Source: Maribacter aestuarii (GTDB lineage: Bacteria > Bacteroidota > Bacteroidia > Flavobacteriales > Flavobacteriaceae). From it: a stretch of 64,000 nucleotides of DNA. The stretch lies in contig NZ_CP107031.2 in NCBI RefSeq assembly GCF_027474845.2, forward strand, positions 2,990,501 through 3,054,500, given 5' to 3'. Below the pieces are notes generated by a model, which saw only the letters and a program-made list of their open reading frames with translations, was not told where the DNA came from and made no database searches. Made by a program: the position numbers and the translations under genes. Positions 16,229 through 23,910 of this stretch are shown here, piece after piece; the stretch's first letter is position 1, and the number at the start of each line of letters is the position of its first letter.

Positions 16229-17368
16229 ATGAGACATTTCTATTTAACTTTCTTAGTGATTTTCTGTTTATCCTTCTCGATGCGAGCTCAAAGTCAAGAT
16301 ACGCTAGTAGACGTTGGGGGTTATAAAATACATTTTAACATAATAAAAGGAACAGGAACTCCAATTCTTTTTGAAGCTGGTGCAGGTAATGATGGTTCTA
16401 TATGGGATAACATATTAGAAAAAATTTATAAAGTTACTGGCACAACATTAATCACCTATGACCGCTCAGGATTTGGACAAAGTGAAGTAAATCCAAATCT
16501 AACAAACGACTCGGATTTTGGAATATTAAATGGCATTAAAGAACTAGAGACTGGTCTTTCTAAGCTGGGTTTTGACAATGAAATTATACTTGTTCCGCAT
16601 TCCTACGGTGGATTTTATACAACGCTTTATGCATCACGTCATCCTGATAAAGTAAAATATGTAGTTCGTATTGATGCAAATTTAGTAGGAGTTTATACTG
16701 ATGAAGTACTGAAAATCATGGATGAAGAAGAATCTCCTCCCAAAACTCCTGAAACACTAGGCATCTATTATCTTGTAAAAAACTATCCGGAAACCGTTAA
16801 GGTATTACGTAAAATTGATTTTCCTAAAAATGTTCCTGCTATAGATATTATTTCACCTATTAACAGAGGTTATCCTGACAAATACTGGGCGTTAATAAAA
16901 AAAGTCCATAAAGATTTTGTTAATACTGAATCTAATCGAGTTGAAATTATCGCAGAAGGAAGTGGTCATTATATCTTTAAGGATAATCCTGGACTTATCA
17001 TAAATACCATTATTAAAGCCTACTCAGAAACACTAGACGAAGGGAAGCAAAATGCGATATTACAAAAGGCTCTAGATAACGCCATAAAATTATCTATTGA
17101 AGCTAAGAAGAACAATCGTTCAGAACAAGATTTGAATACACTGGGATATTCATTTTTGGGAAATGAAGAATTAGATAAGGCTTTAGAAGTTTTTAAATTA
17201 AGCACAATTTTATTTCCAGATAGTTTCAATGCATATGATAGTTATGGTGAAGCTTTATTAAAAGCAAATCGAAAAGCAGAAGCAATAGAAATGTATGAGA
17301 AATCAATCGAATTGAATCCAGAAAATGAAAATGGGAAAAAGGTTTTACTGCAATTGAAACAAGAATAA
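16229..17368 (+). CDS. Secreted alpha/beta hydrolase with C-terminal TPR repeats
   Basis: 379 aa with a signal peptide (about 1-20, ending SMRAQ). The hydrolase domain shows an oxyanion-hole region EAGAGNDGSIWD, TYDRSGFGQS, the nucleophile elbow PHSYGG near residue 128 and a C-terminal catalytic His in GSGHYIFKDNP near 252. Residues 285-379 are TPR-like helices (YDSYGEALLKANRKAEAIEMYEKS region). Substrate unknown. The gene is AT-richer than ybbP, is flanked by duplicated ybbP-end DNA, and its stop is followed by a cassette-like tail, so it looks acquired. A similar hydrolase-TPR design occurs at 19621. Confidence 0.83.
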   Translation: MRHFYLTFLVIFCLSFSMRAQSQDTLVDVGGYKIHFNIIKGTGTPILFEAGAGNDGSIWDNILEKIYKVTGTTLITYDRSGFGQSEVNPNLTNDSDFGILNGIKELETGLSKLGFDNEIILVPHSYGGFYTTLYASRHPDKVKYVVRIDANLVGVYTDEVLKIMDEEESPPKTPETLGIYYLVKNYPETVKVLRKIDFPKNVPAIDIISPINRGYPDKYWALIKKVHKDFVNTESNRVEIIAEGSGHYIFKDNPGLIINTIIKAYSETLDEGKQNAILQKALDNAIKLSIEAKKNNRSEQDLNTLGYSFLGNEELDKALEVFKLSTILFPDSFNAYDSYGEALLKANRKAEAIEMYEKSIELNPENENGKKVLLQLKQE

Positions 17369-17404
17369 CAACGTAACACGAAGGCTATAGCAAATAGGGG
17401 TCTG
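17369..17404 (+). repeat. Cassette-like 3' tail 1
   Basis: Immediately after the stop codon, CAACGTAACACGAAGGCTATA resembles the sequence after two other genes of this region (18581 and 19435): an AAC start, a CA-rich stretch, then GGCTA. Recombination-site-like, but this copy is short. Confidence 0.4.
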
Positions 17405-17437
17405 TATAATTTATTGGAATGGGTATATTTTTTAAGT

Positions 17438-17532
17438 CCGGTATTGTTGTGTTGGTTTTACTCATAAGTTTGTCCACTAACGGAGTGTCGAACAGTCCAC
17501 CCTTAGAGGTCTTGCGGAAAGAGGGGAAATAA
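17438..17532 (+). pseudogene. Fragment of ybbP 3' end
   Basis: Translates in frame as VLVLLISLSTNGVSN-SPPLEVLRKEGK and stop, matching the C-terminus of YbbP at 16050-16131 with substitutions and one residue missing. The downstream 70 bp also match the ybbP spacer. It has no start of its own, so it is a relict of a segmental duplication or of homologous insertion, old enough to have diverged. Confidence 0.85.
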
Positions 17533-17605
17533 TTTAGCTGATTTCTTTTAGTATCTTAGTCGTATAATGGATATATGATCAATGATCATAAACAATTGTT
17601 GTGCA
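17533..17605 (+). repeat. Direct repeat flanking accessory region, copy 2
   Basis: Second copy of the spacer that follows ybbP: TTTTAGTATCTTAGTCGTA and then the TATATGATC half-palindrome region (17572-17590), ending ACAATTGTT. Marks the other side of the hydrolase gene insertion. Confidence 0.75.
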
Positions 17606-17628
17606 ACATTTGACTAAAATTAGAATAG

Positions 17629-17829
17629 ATGACTAAATACCAGAAATACAAATTGATAATTCTAGCTGTTTTTTGCTTTTTCCTATTGTTGATACTTTGG
17701 AATTATTCCTCGAACGGCAGATATACTATCAGAGAAGAAAGCTTAATAATATTAGACACTAAAACTGGTACTATGTACATACCATCTGGGAAAAAATATT
17801 TAGAGTTAAAGGACTTCACAGAAAATTAG
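17629..17829 (+). CDS. Small single-span membrane protein
   Basis: 66 aa. A charged start (MTKYQKYK) precedes one membrane helix at about residues 9-26 (LIILAVFCFFLLLILW), followed by an outside part with a beta-like segment IREESLIILDTKTGTMYIP. The end LKDFTEN is acidic. No family recognised. It lies 11 bp before a lipoprotein gene on the same strand, so they are probably expressed together. Confidence 0.5.
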   Translation: MTKYQKYKLIILAVFCFFLLLILWNYSSNGRYTIREESLIILDTKTGTMYIPSGKKYLELKDFTEN

Positions 17830-17840
17830 ATTCATCCATT

Positions 17841-18269
17841 ATGAAAAAAATTATACTTCTTTCTCTAGTTGCATTATTTTATTGCTCTTGCAACAATTCG
17901 ACATCTACCGATAAAGAACCCGAAAAATCACAGACTGAATTGGATTACGAAATAGCAGATATGTTTTTGGAATTTGATGCGGAAAAAATTGGACTGATTT
18001 CTATTATCAAAGACATTCCACAAGAAAAAGCCAATTCAGTATTAAGAGATTATTTAGCAAAAACATTTCGTTCAACTATTCAAACAATGGAAGACCCAAG
18101 TTATGTTGTAAAAGTAATTGACACCATAGCTAATGAGAATGATTTACCGAAAAAATTAACTGCATCAATAATTTTCAGTTATCAGTACGAGATGATAACA
18201 AGAGATGAAATTATTGAGGACTATCAAGATGAAATGTTAGACTACCAAAATGAAGTAGACCAATATTAG
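17841..18269 (+). CDS. Lipoprotein of unknown function
   Basis: 142 aa with lipoprotein signal MKKIILLSLVALFYCSC (lipobox Cys at about 17). The mature part is helical and acidic (YEIADMFLEFDAEKIGLIS, YQDEMLDYQNEVDQY at the C-terminus). No recognised domain. Starts 11 bp after a small membrane protein gene and ends 2 bp before a DUF6804-like gene; all three are AT-rich and form one likely transcript inside the accessory region. Confidence 0.6.
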   Translation: MKKIILLSLVALFYCSCNNSTSTDKEPEKSQTELDYEIADMFLEFDAEKIGLISIIKDIPQEKANSVLRDYLAKTFRSTIQTMEDPSYVVKVIDTIANENDLPKKLTASIIFSYQYEMITRDEIIEDYQDEMLDYQNEVDQY

Positions 18270-18271
18270 TA

Positions 18272-18580
18272 ATGAGTAAGCTACAATTGACAATAAAGGT
18301 AATTTTAATAATCCTTTTTTTGGGTTGCTTACTAAATTGGGAATATGGCTATTACCAATTGGTTAGATTTTTAGGAATGGTAGGTTTTGGAGTTTTAGCA
18401 TATTACCATTATAAAATAAATCAAATCTGGTTTTTAATTTGGCTTTCATCTGCTGTTTTAATTAATCCGATTTTTAAAATCGCTCTTGGACGAGAACTAT
18501 GGAATTTAATTGACATTATTTGGGCGATTTTGCTATTAATTTCAATATTTACCGACAAACAAAAGGAATTAAAAACATAA
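18272..18580 (+). CDS. DUF6804-like membrane protein
   Basis: 102 aa with three to four membrane helices (about residues 6-20, 28-43, 51-68 and 79-95). Conserved stretches I associate with the DUF6804 family are YYQLVRFLGMVGFGVLAYY and SAVLINPIFKIALGRELWN. Function unknown. It ends directly at a cassette-like tail. Family name is from memory of sequence pattern; treat it as probable. Confidence 0.6.
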   Translation: MSKLQLTIKVILIILFLGCLLNWEYGYYQLVRFLGMVGFGVLAYYHYKINQIWFLIWLSSAVLINPIFKIALGRELWNLIDIIWAILLLISIFTDKQKELKT

Positions 18581-18720
18581 AAAACGTTGCACAACAATGG
18601 CTATAATTAATTGCTTGTTCTTGCCTACTTCTGAAAATCCTCGCGGACTTTCTATCGGTGATTTATTTGCTAACTTTATCGCTCAAACCACGCAACTAAC
18701 CATACACAAGACCATTGTGG
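18581..18720 (+). repeat. Cassette-like 3' tail 2 (attC-like)
   Basis: Starts right after the stop with AACGTTGCACAACAATGGCTA and ends CCATTGTGG at 18712-18720. ACAATGG near 18593 and CCATTGT near 18712 are inverted repeats about 120 bp apart. The interior is noncoding. Size, position behind a gene and terminal inverted core fit an attC-type recombination site; this is inference and no integrase is in the window. Confidence 0.45.
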
Positions 18721-18732
18721 TTAATTATAAAA

Positions 18733-19434
18733 ATGTTACTTAAAGAATCATCAGTACTCCGAAAAATACCTTCAGTGATAGAAGAGAAACAACTTCTAAT
18801 ATTGGATTCTTTACGGTTCACAATTGACATAGTCGATTATAATTATGAAAACATTGAAAACAGGATTTTAAAAATTTCGGAAGGTAAGGAAAACAAAAAA
18901 TTTCCTCAGCTTTTTAACTATACATGGTGTTTCTTAGATAGCATTAGAAGATTTATAATGCTTTTTCAGGTTCTTGCAACAGATGACAACTATGAGATGA
19001 TTGAACCTATAAAATATGTTAATGATTCTAGGAATACATATCAACATATGGAGGCAAGGATTGACGAGTCTCTAATTGACAATCGGCAACCCTTTTATGG
19101 AAAATTAAAATGGACTTATCACGATAAAATATCTAAAGAAGCATATCGATTCATAGCTATTAGCGGAATACTATATGGAGACCCTGGAAAGGTGGATTTC
19201 GTGAATTTTGATGAAAATCGGTTAATTGAGAATATTTACTTAGAAACGGTAGATAAAAAACAGAAGACTGAAATAAACATTTCTCAATTATACTTGGATT
19301 TCAAAGGAGTGGTAAAGGATTTGGAGACAGGACTAGAAAAGAAAATATCTGAACATAATTTGGAGTTAAATAATTGGGCTTCAACACAAGACATAATACT
19401 GAAAGTAAAAAGGACTATACCGCCTGAAAAATAA
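18733..19434 (+). CDS. Hypothetical cytoplasmic protein
   Basis: 233 aa from ATG 18733 (an upstream TTG lies in the repeat tail). No signal peptide or membrane helix. It looks all-helical in the first half (FTIDIVDYNYENIENRILKI, FNYTWCFLDSIRRFIMLFQ, then the NDSRNTYQHMEARIDE motif), with a mixed second half. The layout recalls HEPN-like or AbiV-like helical proteins, but I cannot show a catalytic RxxxxH motif with certainty. Flanked on both sides by cassette-like tails and transcribed alone, so probably a mobile cassette gene. Confidence 0.55.
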   Translation: MLLKESSVLRKIPSVIEEKQLLILDSLRFTIDIVDYNYENIENRILKISEGKENKKFPQLFNYTWCFLDSIRRFIMLFQVLATDDNYEMIEPIKYVNDSRNTYQHMEARIDESLIDNRQPFYGKLKWTYHDKISKEAYRFIAISGILYGDPGKVDFVNFDENRLIENIYLETVDKKQKTEINISQLYLDFKGVVKDLETGLEKKISEHNLELNNWASTQDIILKVKRTIPPEK

Positions 19435-19600
19435 CTAAGAACAACAAAGGCTAACATTCATTGCTTGCGGATTTCCTAAACGGAAATCATGCGCAAAAAG
19501 CTATCTTTAGGTTCAGCTGCCCCGATAGCTATCGGGGTTCGGACGAATTACATCAACGAACCTTAGCCCAACCGTTACCTGCAAGCTAAAAAAGGCCTCT
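19435..19600 (+). repeat. Cassette-like 3' tail 3 with perfect palindrome
   Basis: Begins after the stop with AACAACAAAGGCTAACATT, close to tail 2 (both continue to ATTGCTTG). The inverted partner TTAGCCCAACCGTTACC is near 19563-19580, so GGCTAA pairs with TTAGCC. Inside is a perfect 18-bp palindrome, CCCCGATAGCTATCGGGG, at 19520-19537. Confidence 0.5.
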
Positions 19601-19620
19601 TAAAATCATAAAACGGTCAT

Positions 19621-21174
19621 ATGCAAAATATGAATACTAAAACTATAATAATGCGGACAACGGCTTTAGTAATTTTTATCTTTTTTCAGATAGGTTCAAT
19701 TAAAGGACAGACATCTTTAGATAATATAAATCTAAAAAAAGGAGCGTATAACGTAGGTTTTAAGCATTATGTAGCTATTGACAGTACGAGGACTTATCAG
19801 GTGAAAAATGACTTTAATAATAAATTAGTTTTTAGGCCAATACCAATTAGCATATGGTATCCAGCTGTAATTAAAAATAAAAATTCCAAACAGTTAAAGG
19901 TTTTGGATTATTTGGAGATTTTAAAGGAAGAGGAAGAATCGAAAAATTTACCAAACGAGTTGTTGTTAGATTGGTTTCCTGAATTAGGGAATACCCCTCA
20001 AAATAGGAACCATCTGACCGAAAAAGTAAATGCTTTCACAAACACCAATTTTTTAGAAGGTAACTTCCCGGTCGTAGTTTATGCACCGAGCTATCAAGCT
20101 TCGTCCATTGAAAATTTTGTCTTGTTTGAATATTTGGCAAGTAATGGTTTTGTCGTGATTTCGAGTCCTTCAAGAGGAACGGAAACAAGATGGCTAGAAG
20201 GAGGAACCACTAAAGATATGGAAACACAATCTAGAGATGTGGAATTTCTTTTGAAAGAAATTCATAAGTACGAATATATAGACTCCGATAGCATAGCGCT
20301 TATGGGTTTTAGCTTTGGTGGGCTGGTAAACGCTATAACGGTCATGAAAAATCAGGGTATAAGCGCAATAGTGAGTTTGGATGGGACCGAAAGATACAAT
20401 TATCCTGTACTAGAAAAATCACCTTATTTCAATTTGGATAGGTTTGACATACCTTATATCCATTTTGCACAAAAAGATATTCCAGAAGAAGTTTTGACTA
20501 GCGATAAAATTCCTGCAGCGTTGAATTATAAATTTCAACTGTACGACTCTTTAAAATATAGCAATGTCTACAGTTATAAATTTCATGACCTTACACATTC
20601 CTATTTTGGAAGTATTGGCGTTTTATTTTCATACCGGGACCAAAGACAAGATAAAAGTGATGATAAAATCATGGCGTCCTACAAGCTACTTTCGGAACAC
20701 ACCTTAGGGTTCTTAAATGCCATTTTGAAAAATCAAGAGAACGCAAAAAAGTTCATTGAAAATAGCCCTGATAAAAATGGTATTTCGGAAAACTTGATTT
20801 CAAAAAAAATGAAAAAATCAGTAACAAAAGAACCTGATTTTTATGATTTAGCGCTCAATCAGGGATATCTAGATTTAATTCCATTATATCAAAAAGAAAT
20901 AGCAAGAAATCCAACGCTAAAGCTGGAAGAAGCTATGTTGAACAACCTTGGTCTTCGGTTATCATTTAACGCTGGAAAGATGGATAAGGGTATAAACGTC
21001 TTTTTATTGGCAGTACATATCTACCCGAACTCAGCAAATTTATATGATAGTTTGGCCTTAGCCTACTTTTACAACAAGGATACTGAAAACGCAATTGCTA
21101 ACTTCAAGAAGTCATTGGAATTGGACCCCAGTAACCAGCATGCAATTGACAGACTTAAAGAGCTGGAAAAGTAA
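19621..21174 (+). CDS. Secreted alpha/beta hydrolase (PAF-acetylhydrolase/dienelactone-hydrolase type) with TPR tail
   Basis: 517 aa with a signal peptide (about 12-30, ending IKGQT). Hydrolase features: PVVVYAPSYQAS near residue 148, the SPSRGTE segment, nucleophile elbow GFSFGG near 228, VSLDGTE, and His in HDLTHSYFGS near 322. The last ~110 residues are TPR-like (LYDSLALAYFYNKDTENAIANF). Substrate unknown; ester or lipid hydrolysis in the periplasm is the family expectation. It is the last gene of the AT-rich region and the second hydrolase-TPR chain in 5 kb, though the two hydrolase domains are not close relatives. Confidence 0.8.
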   Translation: MQNMNTKTIIMRTTALVIFIFFQIGSIKGQTSLDNINLKKGAYNVGFKHYVAIDSTRTYQVKNDFNNKLVFRPIPISIWYPAVIKNKNSKQLKVLDYLEILKEEEESKNLPNELLLDWFPELGNTPQNRNHLTEKVNAFTNTNFLEGNFPVVVYAPSYQASSIENFVLFEYLASNGFVVISSPSRGTETRWLEGGTTKDMETQSRDVEFLLKEIHKYEYIDSDSIALMGFSFGGLVNAITVMKNQGISAIVSLDGTERYNYPVLEKSPYFNLDRFDIPYIHFAQKDIPEEVLTSDKIPAALNYKFQLYDSLKYSNVYSYKFHDLTHSYFGSIGVLFSYRDQRQDKSDDKIMASYKLLSEHTLGFLNAILKNQENAKKFIENSPDKNGISENLISKKMKKSVTKEPDFYDLALNQGYLDLIPLYQKEIARNPTLKLEEAMLNNLGLRLSFNAGKMDKGINVFLLAVHIYPNSANLYDSLALAYFYNKDTENAIANFKKSLELDPSNQHAIDRLKELEK

Positions 21175-21296
21175 AACAGCGATTAACAACGACCATTCTG
21201 AAAAGCTGCAGTCCAATTTTCTCAATACAATAAACTTAACACTTTCCGTCACTTCCCAATTAATCCCCTAGCTTTGCGGTATTAAAAGTCAACTTC

Positions 21297-22646
21297 ATGT
21301 CCTTATTTACTGATTTTAAGATTTCTACCCCGTTACGCAATGCTTTGGAGGATTTAGGTCTGGAAAATCCCACCCCGGTACAAGAACAGGCATTTCCAGT
21401 GGTGATGAGCGGAAAGGATGTGGTGGGGATTGCCCAAACCGGTACCGGAAAGACCTTTGCTTATCTTTTACCCATTTTAAACTCCTTGCCCTTCTCTAAA
21501 GAAAAACATCCTAGGGTATTGATTATGGTGCCTACAAGGGAGTTGGTCGTGCAGGTGGTAGAAGAGACGGAAAAGCTGGGGAAATATGCTTCCGTTAGAG
21601 TGCTGGGCGTTTACGGTGGTACGAACATGAACCGCCAAAAGGAAGCCTTGGCAGAAGGAACGGATATCGTAGTTTCTACCCCTGCGCGGTTATACGATTT
21701 GGTATTGGCCAGGGCACTACAATTAAAATCCGTTAAGAAATTGGTTATTGATGAGGTGGACGTAATGCTAGATTTGGGCTTTCGGTTTCAGTTGACCAAT
21801 ATCTTTGAATTGCTGCCGACACGCCGGCAGAACATTATGTTCTCCGCCACCATGACCGATGATGTAGATACGCTTATCCACGATTTTTTCACTGGTGTGG
21901 AAAAGATTTCCATTGCGGTGAGTGGAACTCCTTTGGAGAATATAAAACAATTGAGCTATGCCGTTCCTAATTTTTATACCAAGGTTAATTTATTGGTCCA
22001 TTTACTTCAAGATTCAGAGGCCTATCATAAAGTATTGATTTTTGTTTCGAACAAACGAAGTGCCGATTTGCTTTTTCGGGAATTGTCCGAATTTTTTAGT
22101 GAGGAACTATGTATCATCCATTCCAATAAGACCCAGAATTATAGGCTGCGCTCCATACAACAGTTCGATTCCGGTAAAAACCGCATATTGGTCACCACTG
22201 ATGTTATGGCACGTGGCTTGGACCTTACGGAAATTTCCCATGTTATCAATTTTGATGTGCCCCGATACCCCGAAAATTATATGCACCGGATAGGTAGAAC
22301 CGGTAGGGCGGAGAAGGAGGGAACCTCAATTTTATTATTCTCTGACAAAGAGAAAGAGGACAAAGACGCTATTGAACAATTAATGTCGTATCAAATTGAA
22401 GTACTAAATCTTCCTGAAGAGGTTAAAGTTGTCACGCAGTTAACCTATGACGAGCAACCCAAGCATATAGAACACGATAACCCTCTTAAAATTAACGAAG
22501 AGGAACGTGGCGCCGGTTTCCATGAAAAGTCTGAAAAAAACAGAAAGGTAAATCAAGGCGGGTCTTACAGGCGTATTATTGAAAAAAAATATAAGAAACC
22601 CAAAACACGGGGCGATAAGAATTTCGGAAAACGAGGAAAAAAATAA
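21297..22646 (+). CDS. DEAD-box-family RNA helicase (RhlE-like) with DEVD motif
   Basis: 449 aa ATP-dependent RNA helicase. Q motif around PTPVQEQAF, motif I AQTGTGKT near residue 48, motif Ia PTRELVVQ, motif Ib TPARL, motif II VIDEVD near 151, motif III SAT near 183, motif IV VLIFVSN, motif V TTDVMARGLDL and motif VI HRIGRTGR near 325. Motif II reads DEVD, not DEAD. The C-terminal tail is basic (YKKPKTRGDKNFGKRGKK), which is usual for RNA contact. Likely role is ribosome assembly or cold-related RNA remodelling. Confidence 0.92.
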   Translation: MSLFTDFKISTPLRNALEDLGLENPTPVQEQAFPVVMSGKDVVGIAQTGTGKTFAYLLPILNSLPFSKEKHPRVLIMVPTRELVVQVVEETEKLGKYASVRVLGVYGGTNMNRQKEALAEGTDIVVSTPARLYDLVLARALQLKSVKKLVIDEVDVMLDLGFRFQLTNIFELLPTRRQNIMFSATMTDDVDTLIHDFFTGVEKISIAVSGTPLENIKQLSYAVPNFYTKVNLLVHLLQDSEAYHKVLIFVSNKRSADLLFRELSEFFSEELCIIHSNKTQNYRLRSIQQFDSGKNRILVTTDVMARGLDLTEISHVINFDVPRYPENYMHRIGRTGRAEKEGTSILLFSDKEKEDKDAIEQLMSYQIEVLNLPEEVKVVTQLTYDEQPKHIEHDNPLKINEEERGAGFHEKSEKNRKVNQGGSYRRIIEKKYKKPKTRGDKNFGKRGKK

Positions 22647-22663
22647 GCTTACAAGATTGGTCT

Positions 22664-23095
22664 TTATTGGCGCTCTTCAAAAGGAACAATTATGCCTTTC
22701 TCCACATAGCTTTTTAGGCCCAATAGTAGTATGGCCCAACAATAGGAAGATCTTTTAAAATGTTCATTGCATTGGGGCCATCCCCTGTGGGAAAAATTGA
22801 GTTGCGTCCCATCGCTTATTGCCTTAAGGTCAAAACCAAAAGTGGTGCTGTCCCAATCTGCATCGGATTCAGTCATCGAAATATAAAATTGCTCATTGGT
22901 TTTGCATTTCACGACTTCGCTATACCAATCGTACTCCGCCGTAAAAAAGAAATTATAGATTTCACCTTCGCGAGGTATTCCCGAACATTTTTTGGTCCAC
23001 CAATGATTTAGATGCTCCGGATGCGTTATGGCCTCAAAAACTTTTTGAGGTGCGGAGAGGATCGTCAGATTGTGATATATGGAAAAGGAATCCAT
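22664..23095 (-). CDS. SRPBCC (START-like, AHSA1-type) protein
   Basis: 143 aa hydrophobic-cavity protein. Typical elements: ILSAPQKVFEAITHPEHLNHWWTKKCSG at the N-terminus, then EYDWYSEVVKCKTNEQFYISM and a C-terminal helix with SSYCWAILLLGLKSYVEKG. No membrane segment. Ligand or partner unknown; AHSA1-type members bind small hydrophobic molecules or act as co-chaperone-like folds. Convergent with the helicase gene, 17 bp between stops. Confidence 0.85.
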   Translation of the reverse strand: MDSFSIYHNLTILSAPQKVFEAITHPEHLNHWWTKKCSGIPREGEIYNFFFTAEYDWYSEVVKCKTNEQFYISMTESDADWDSTTFGFDLKAISDGTQLNFSHRGWPQCNEHFKRSSYCWAILLLGLKSYVEKGIIVPFEERQ

Positions 23096-23265
23096 AAATG
23101 TGCTCTAGTTGTATTCTTTACTTTAAAGATAGTAAATCATCCAATCGGTTAAAATTCATCTCCAAGTAAGCGGTTTGAAGAGTTGGATTTAAGGTCATTT
23201 CTAATAAGATCAATATTAAGACAACTTAAGCTTCTCTTTTAAAAGCTCACTTTGATTCCCAAACA
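23096..23265. other. Intergenic region upstream of the copy C box array
   Basis: About 170 bp between the SRPBCC gene start and the phased array of the third small secreted gene. It contains the AGCTTCTCTTTTAAAAGCT near-palindrome at about 23229-23247 and nothing else recognisable. Confidence 0.3.
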
Positions 23266-23422
23266 ACCGATAAATTACCAATTCTTTCGGTGTGTTGATT
23301 TCGAGGTCCATTTCATTTATCGATACTTTTTTGCACTTTATCTAGATTTTCTACGGTAACCGAAAAAGCCTGTATTTCAGCGTCATAGGAAGTATGTAAG
23401 GCCATTTCTACGGTTATATTTA
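23266..23422 (+). promoter_or_regulatory. Phased box array upstream of small secreted protein (copy C)
   Basis: Same order and spacing as copy A: ACCG 23266, TCGGT 23287 (+21), ATCGAT 23319, ATC 23340 (+21), ACCGA 23359 (16 bp after ATC, as in the others), TTTCAGCG 23375, and TATATTTA at 23415 after 32 bp. Two spacers are one base shorter than in copies A and D. Spacer sequences differ freely, which argues for protein binding sites and not for a shared coding sequence. Confidence 0.7.
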
Positions 23423-23441
23423 TAAGACCCAAATGCTTATA

Positions 23442-23699
23442 ATGAAATCTTTATTAACCTTAGTAGTAGTTCTCTTTTTTGGCACTGTTGCTTTAGCCCA
23501 AAATTCAAATAGCAATGATAAAGTGGACATTCTTAAAATGGATATTGTTTTGGTTGCTAGCGATGTTGGCGATTTCAGTTTTCCGAAAACTTCGGATCAT
23601 ACTGAAAAAAGCGTAGCTCGTTTATACCGACACAAAAACTCCCGAGTTAAAAAAGCGTTGACTTTTAGTACCAAGAAGAGCCGACCAAAATTGGCATAA
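23442..23699 (+). CDS. Small secreted protein, KNSRVKK family (copy C)
   Basis: 85 aa from ATG 23442 (MKSLLTL); an ATG three codons earlier exists. Signal peptide to about residue 19, ending VALAQ. The mature part has VDILKMDIVLV and the C-terminal module VARLYRHKNSRVKKALTF with a basic end (STKKSRPKLA). It has an insertion (about FSFPKTSDHTEKS) relative to copies A and D. Function unknown; expression probably from the box array upstream. Confidence 0.73.
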   Translation: MKSLLTLVVVLFFGTVALAQNSNSNDKVDILKMDIVLVASDVGDFSFPKTSDHTEKSVARLYRHKNSRVKKALTFSTKKSRPKLA

Positions 23700-23755
23700 T
23701 CCTTGAACTATAAATACCGAAAGTGAATCGAATCACTTTTGTAAATACAAATGCT

Positions 23756-23875
23756 ATGTTATTATTTTCAATTTTAGTACCCGTTGCTTTAATAGTCACC
23801 TATCTCGTAACTTTTCCGAAAACGAAAGGTGTAGTTCGTCCATTAAAGGTTCCCGTGGATAAAAGAAAGTTTTAA
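23756..23875 (+). CDS. Possible 39-aa membrane peptide downstream of copy C
   Basis: Frame of 39 codons, 56 bp after the copy C stop: a hydrophobic helix (LLFSILVPVALIVTYLV) then a basic tail (FPKTKGVVRPLKVPVDKRKF). Could be a real small membrane protein co-transcribed with copy C. Support is limited to the hydrophobic/basic design and an open frame. Confidence 0.35.
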   Translation: MLLFSILVPVALIVTYLVTFPKTKGVVRPLKVPVDKRKF

Positions 23876-23910
23876 GTAAGACTGAGTTCGTTTAGATTTG
23901 CACTGAAATA

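Noticed and set aside
23216..23311. 31-codon minus-strand frame (MDLEINTPKELVIYRLFG...) upstream of copy C
   Set aside because: Lies across the conserved boxes at 23266-23291, no counterpart at copies A or D, no family recognised. Could be real, but evidence is too thin.
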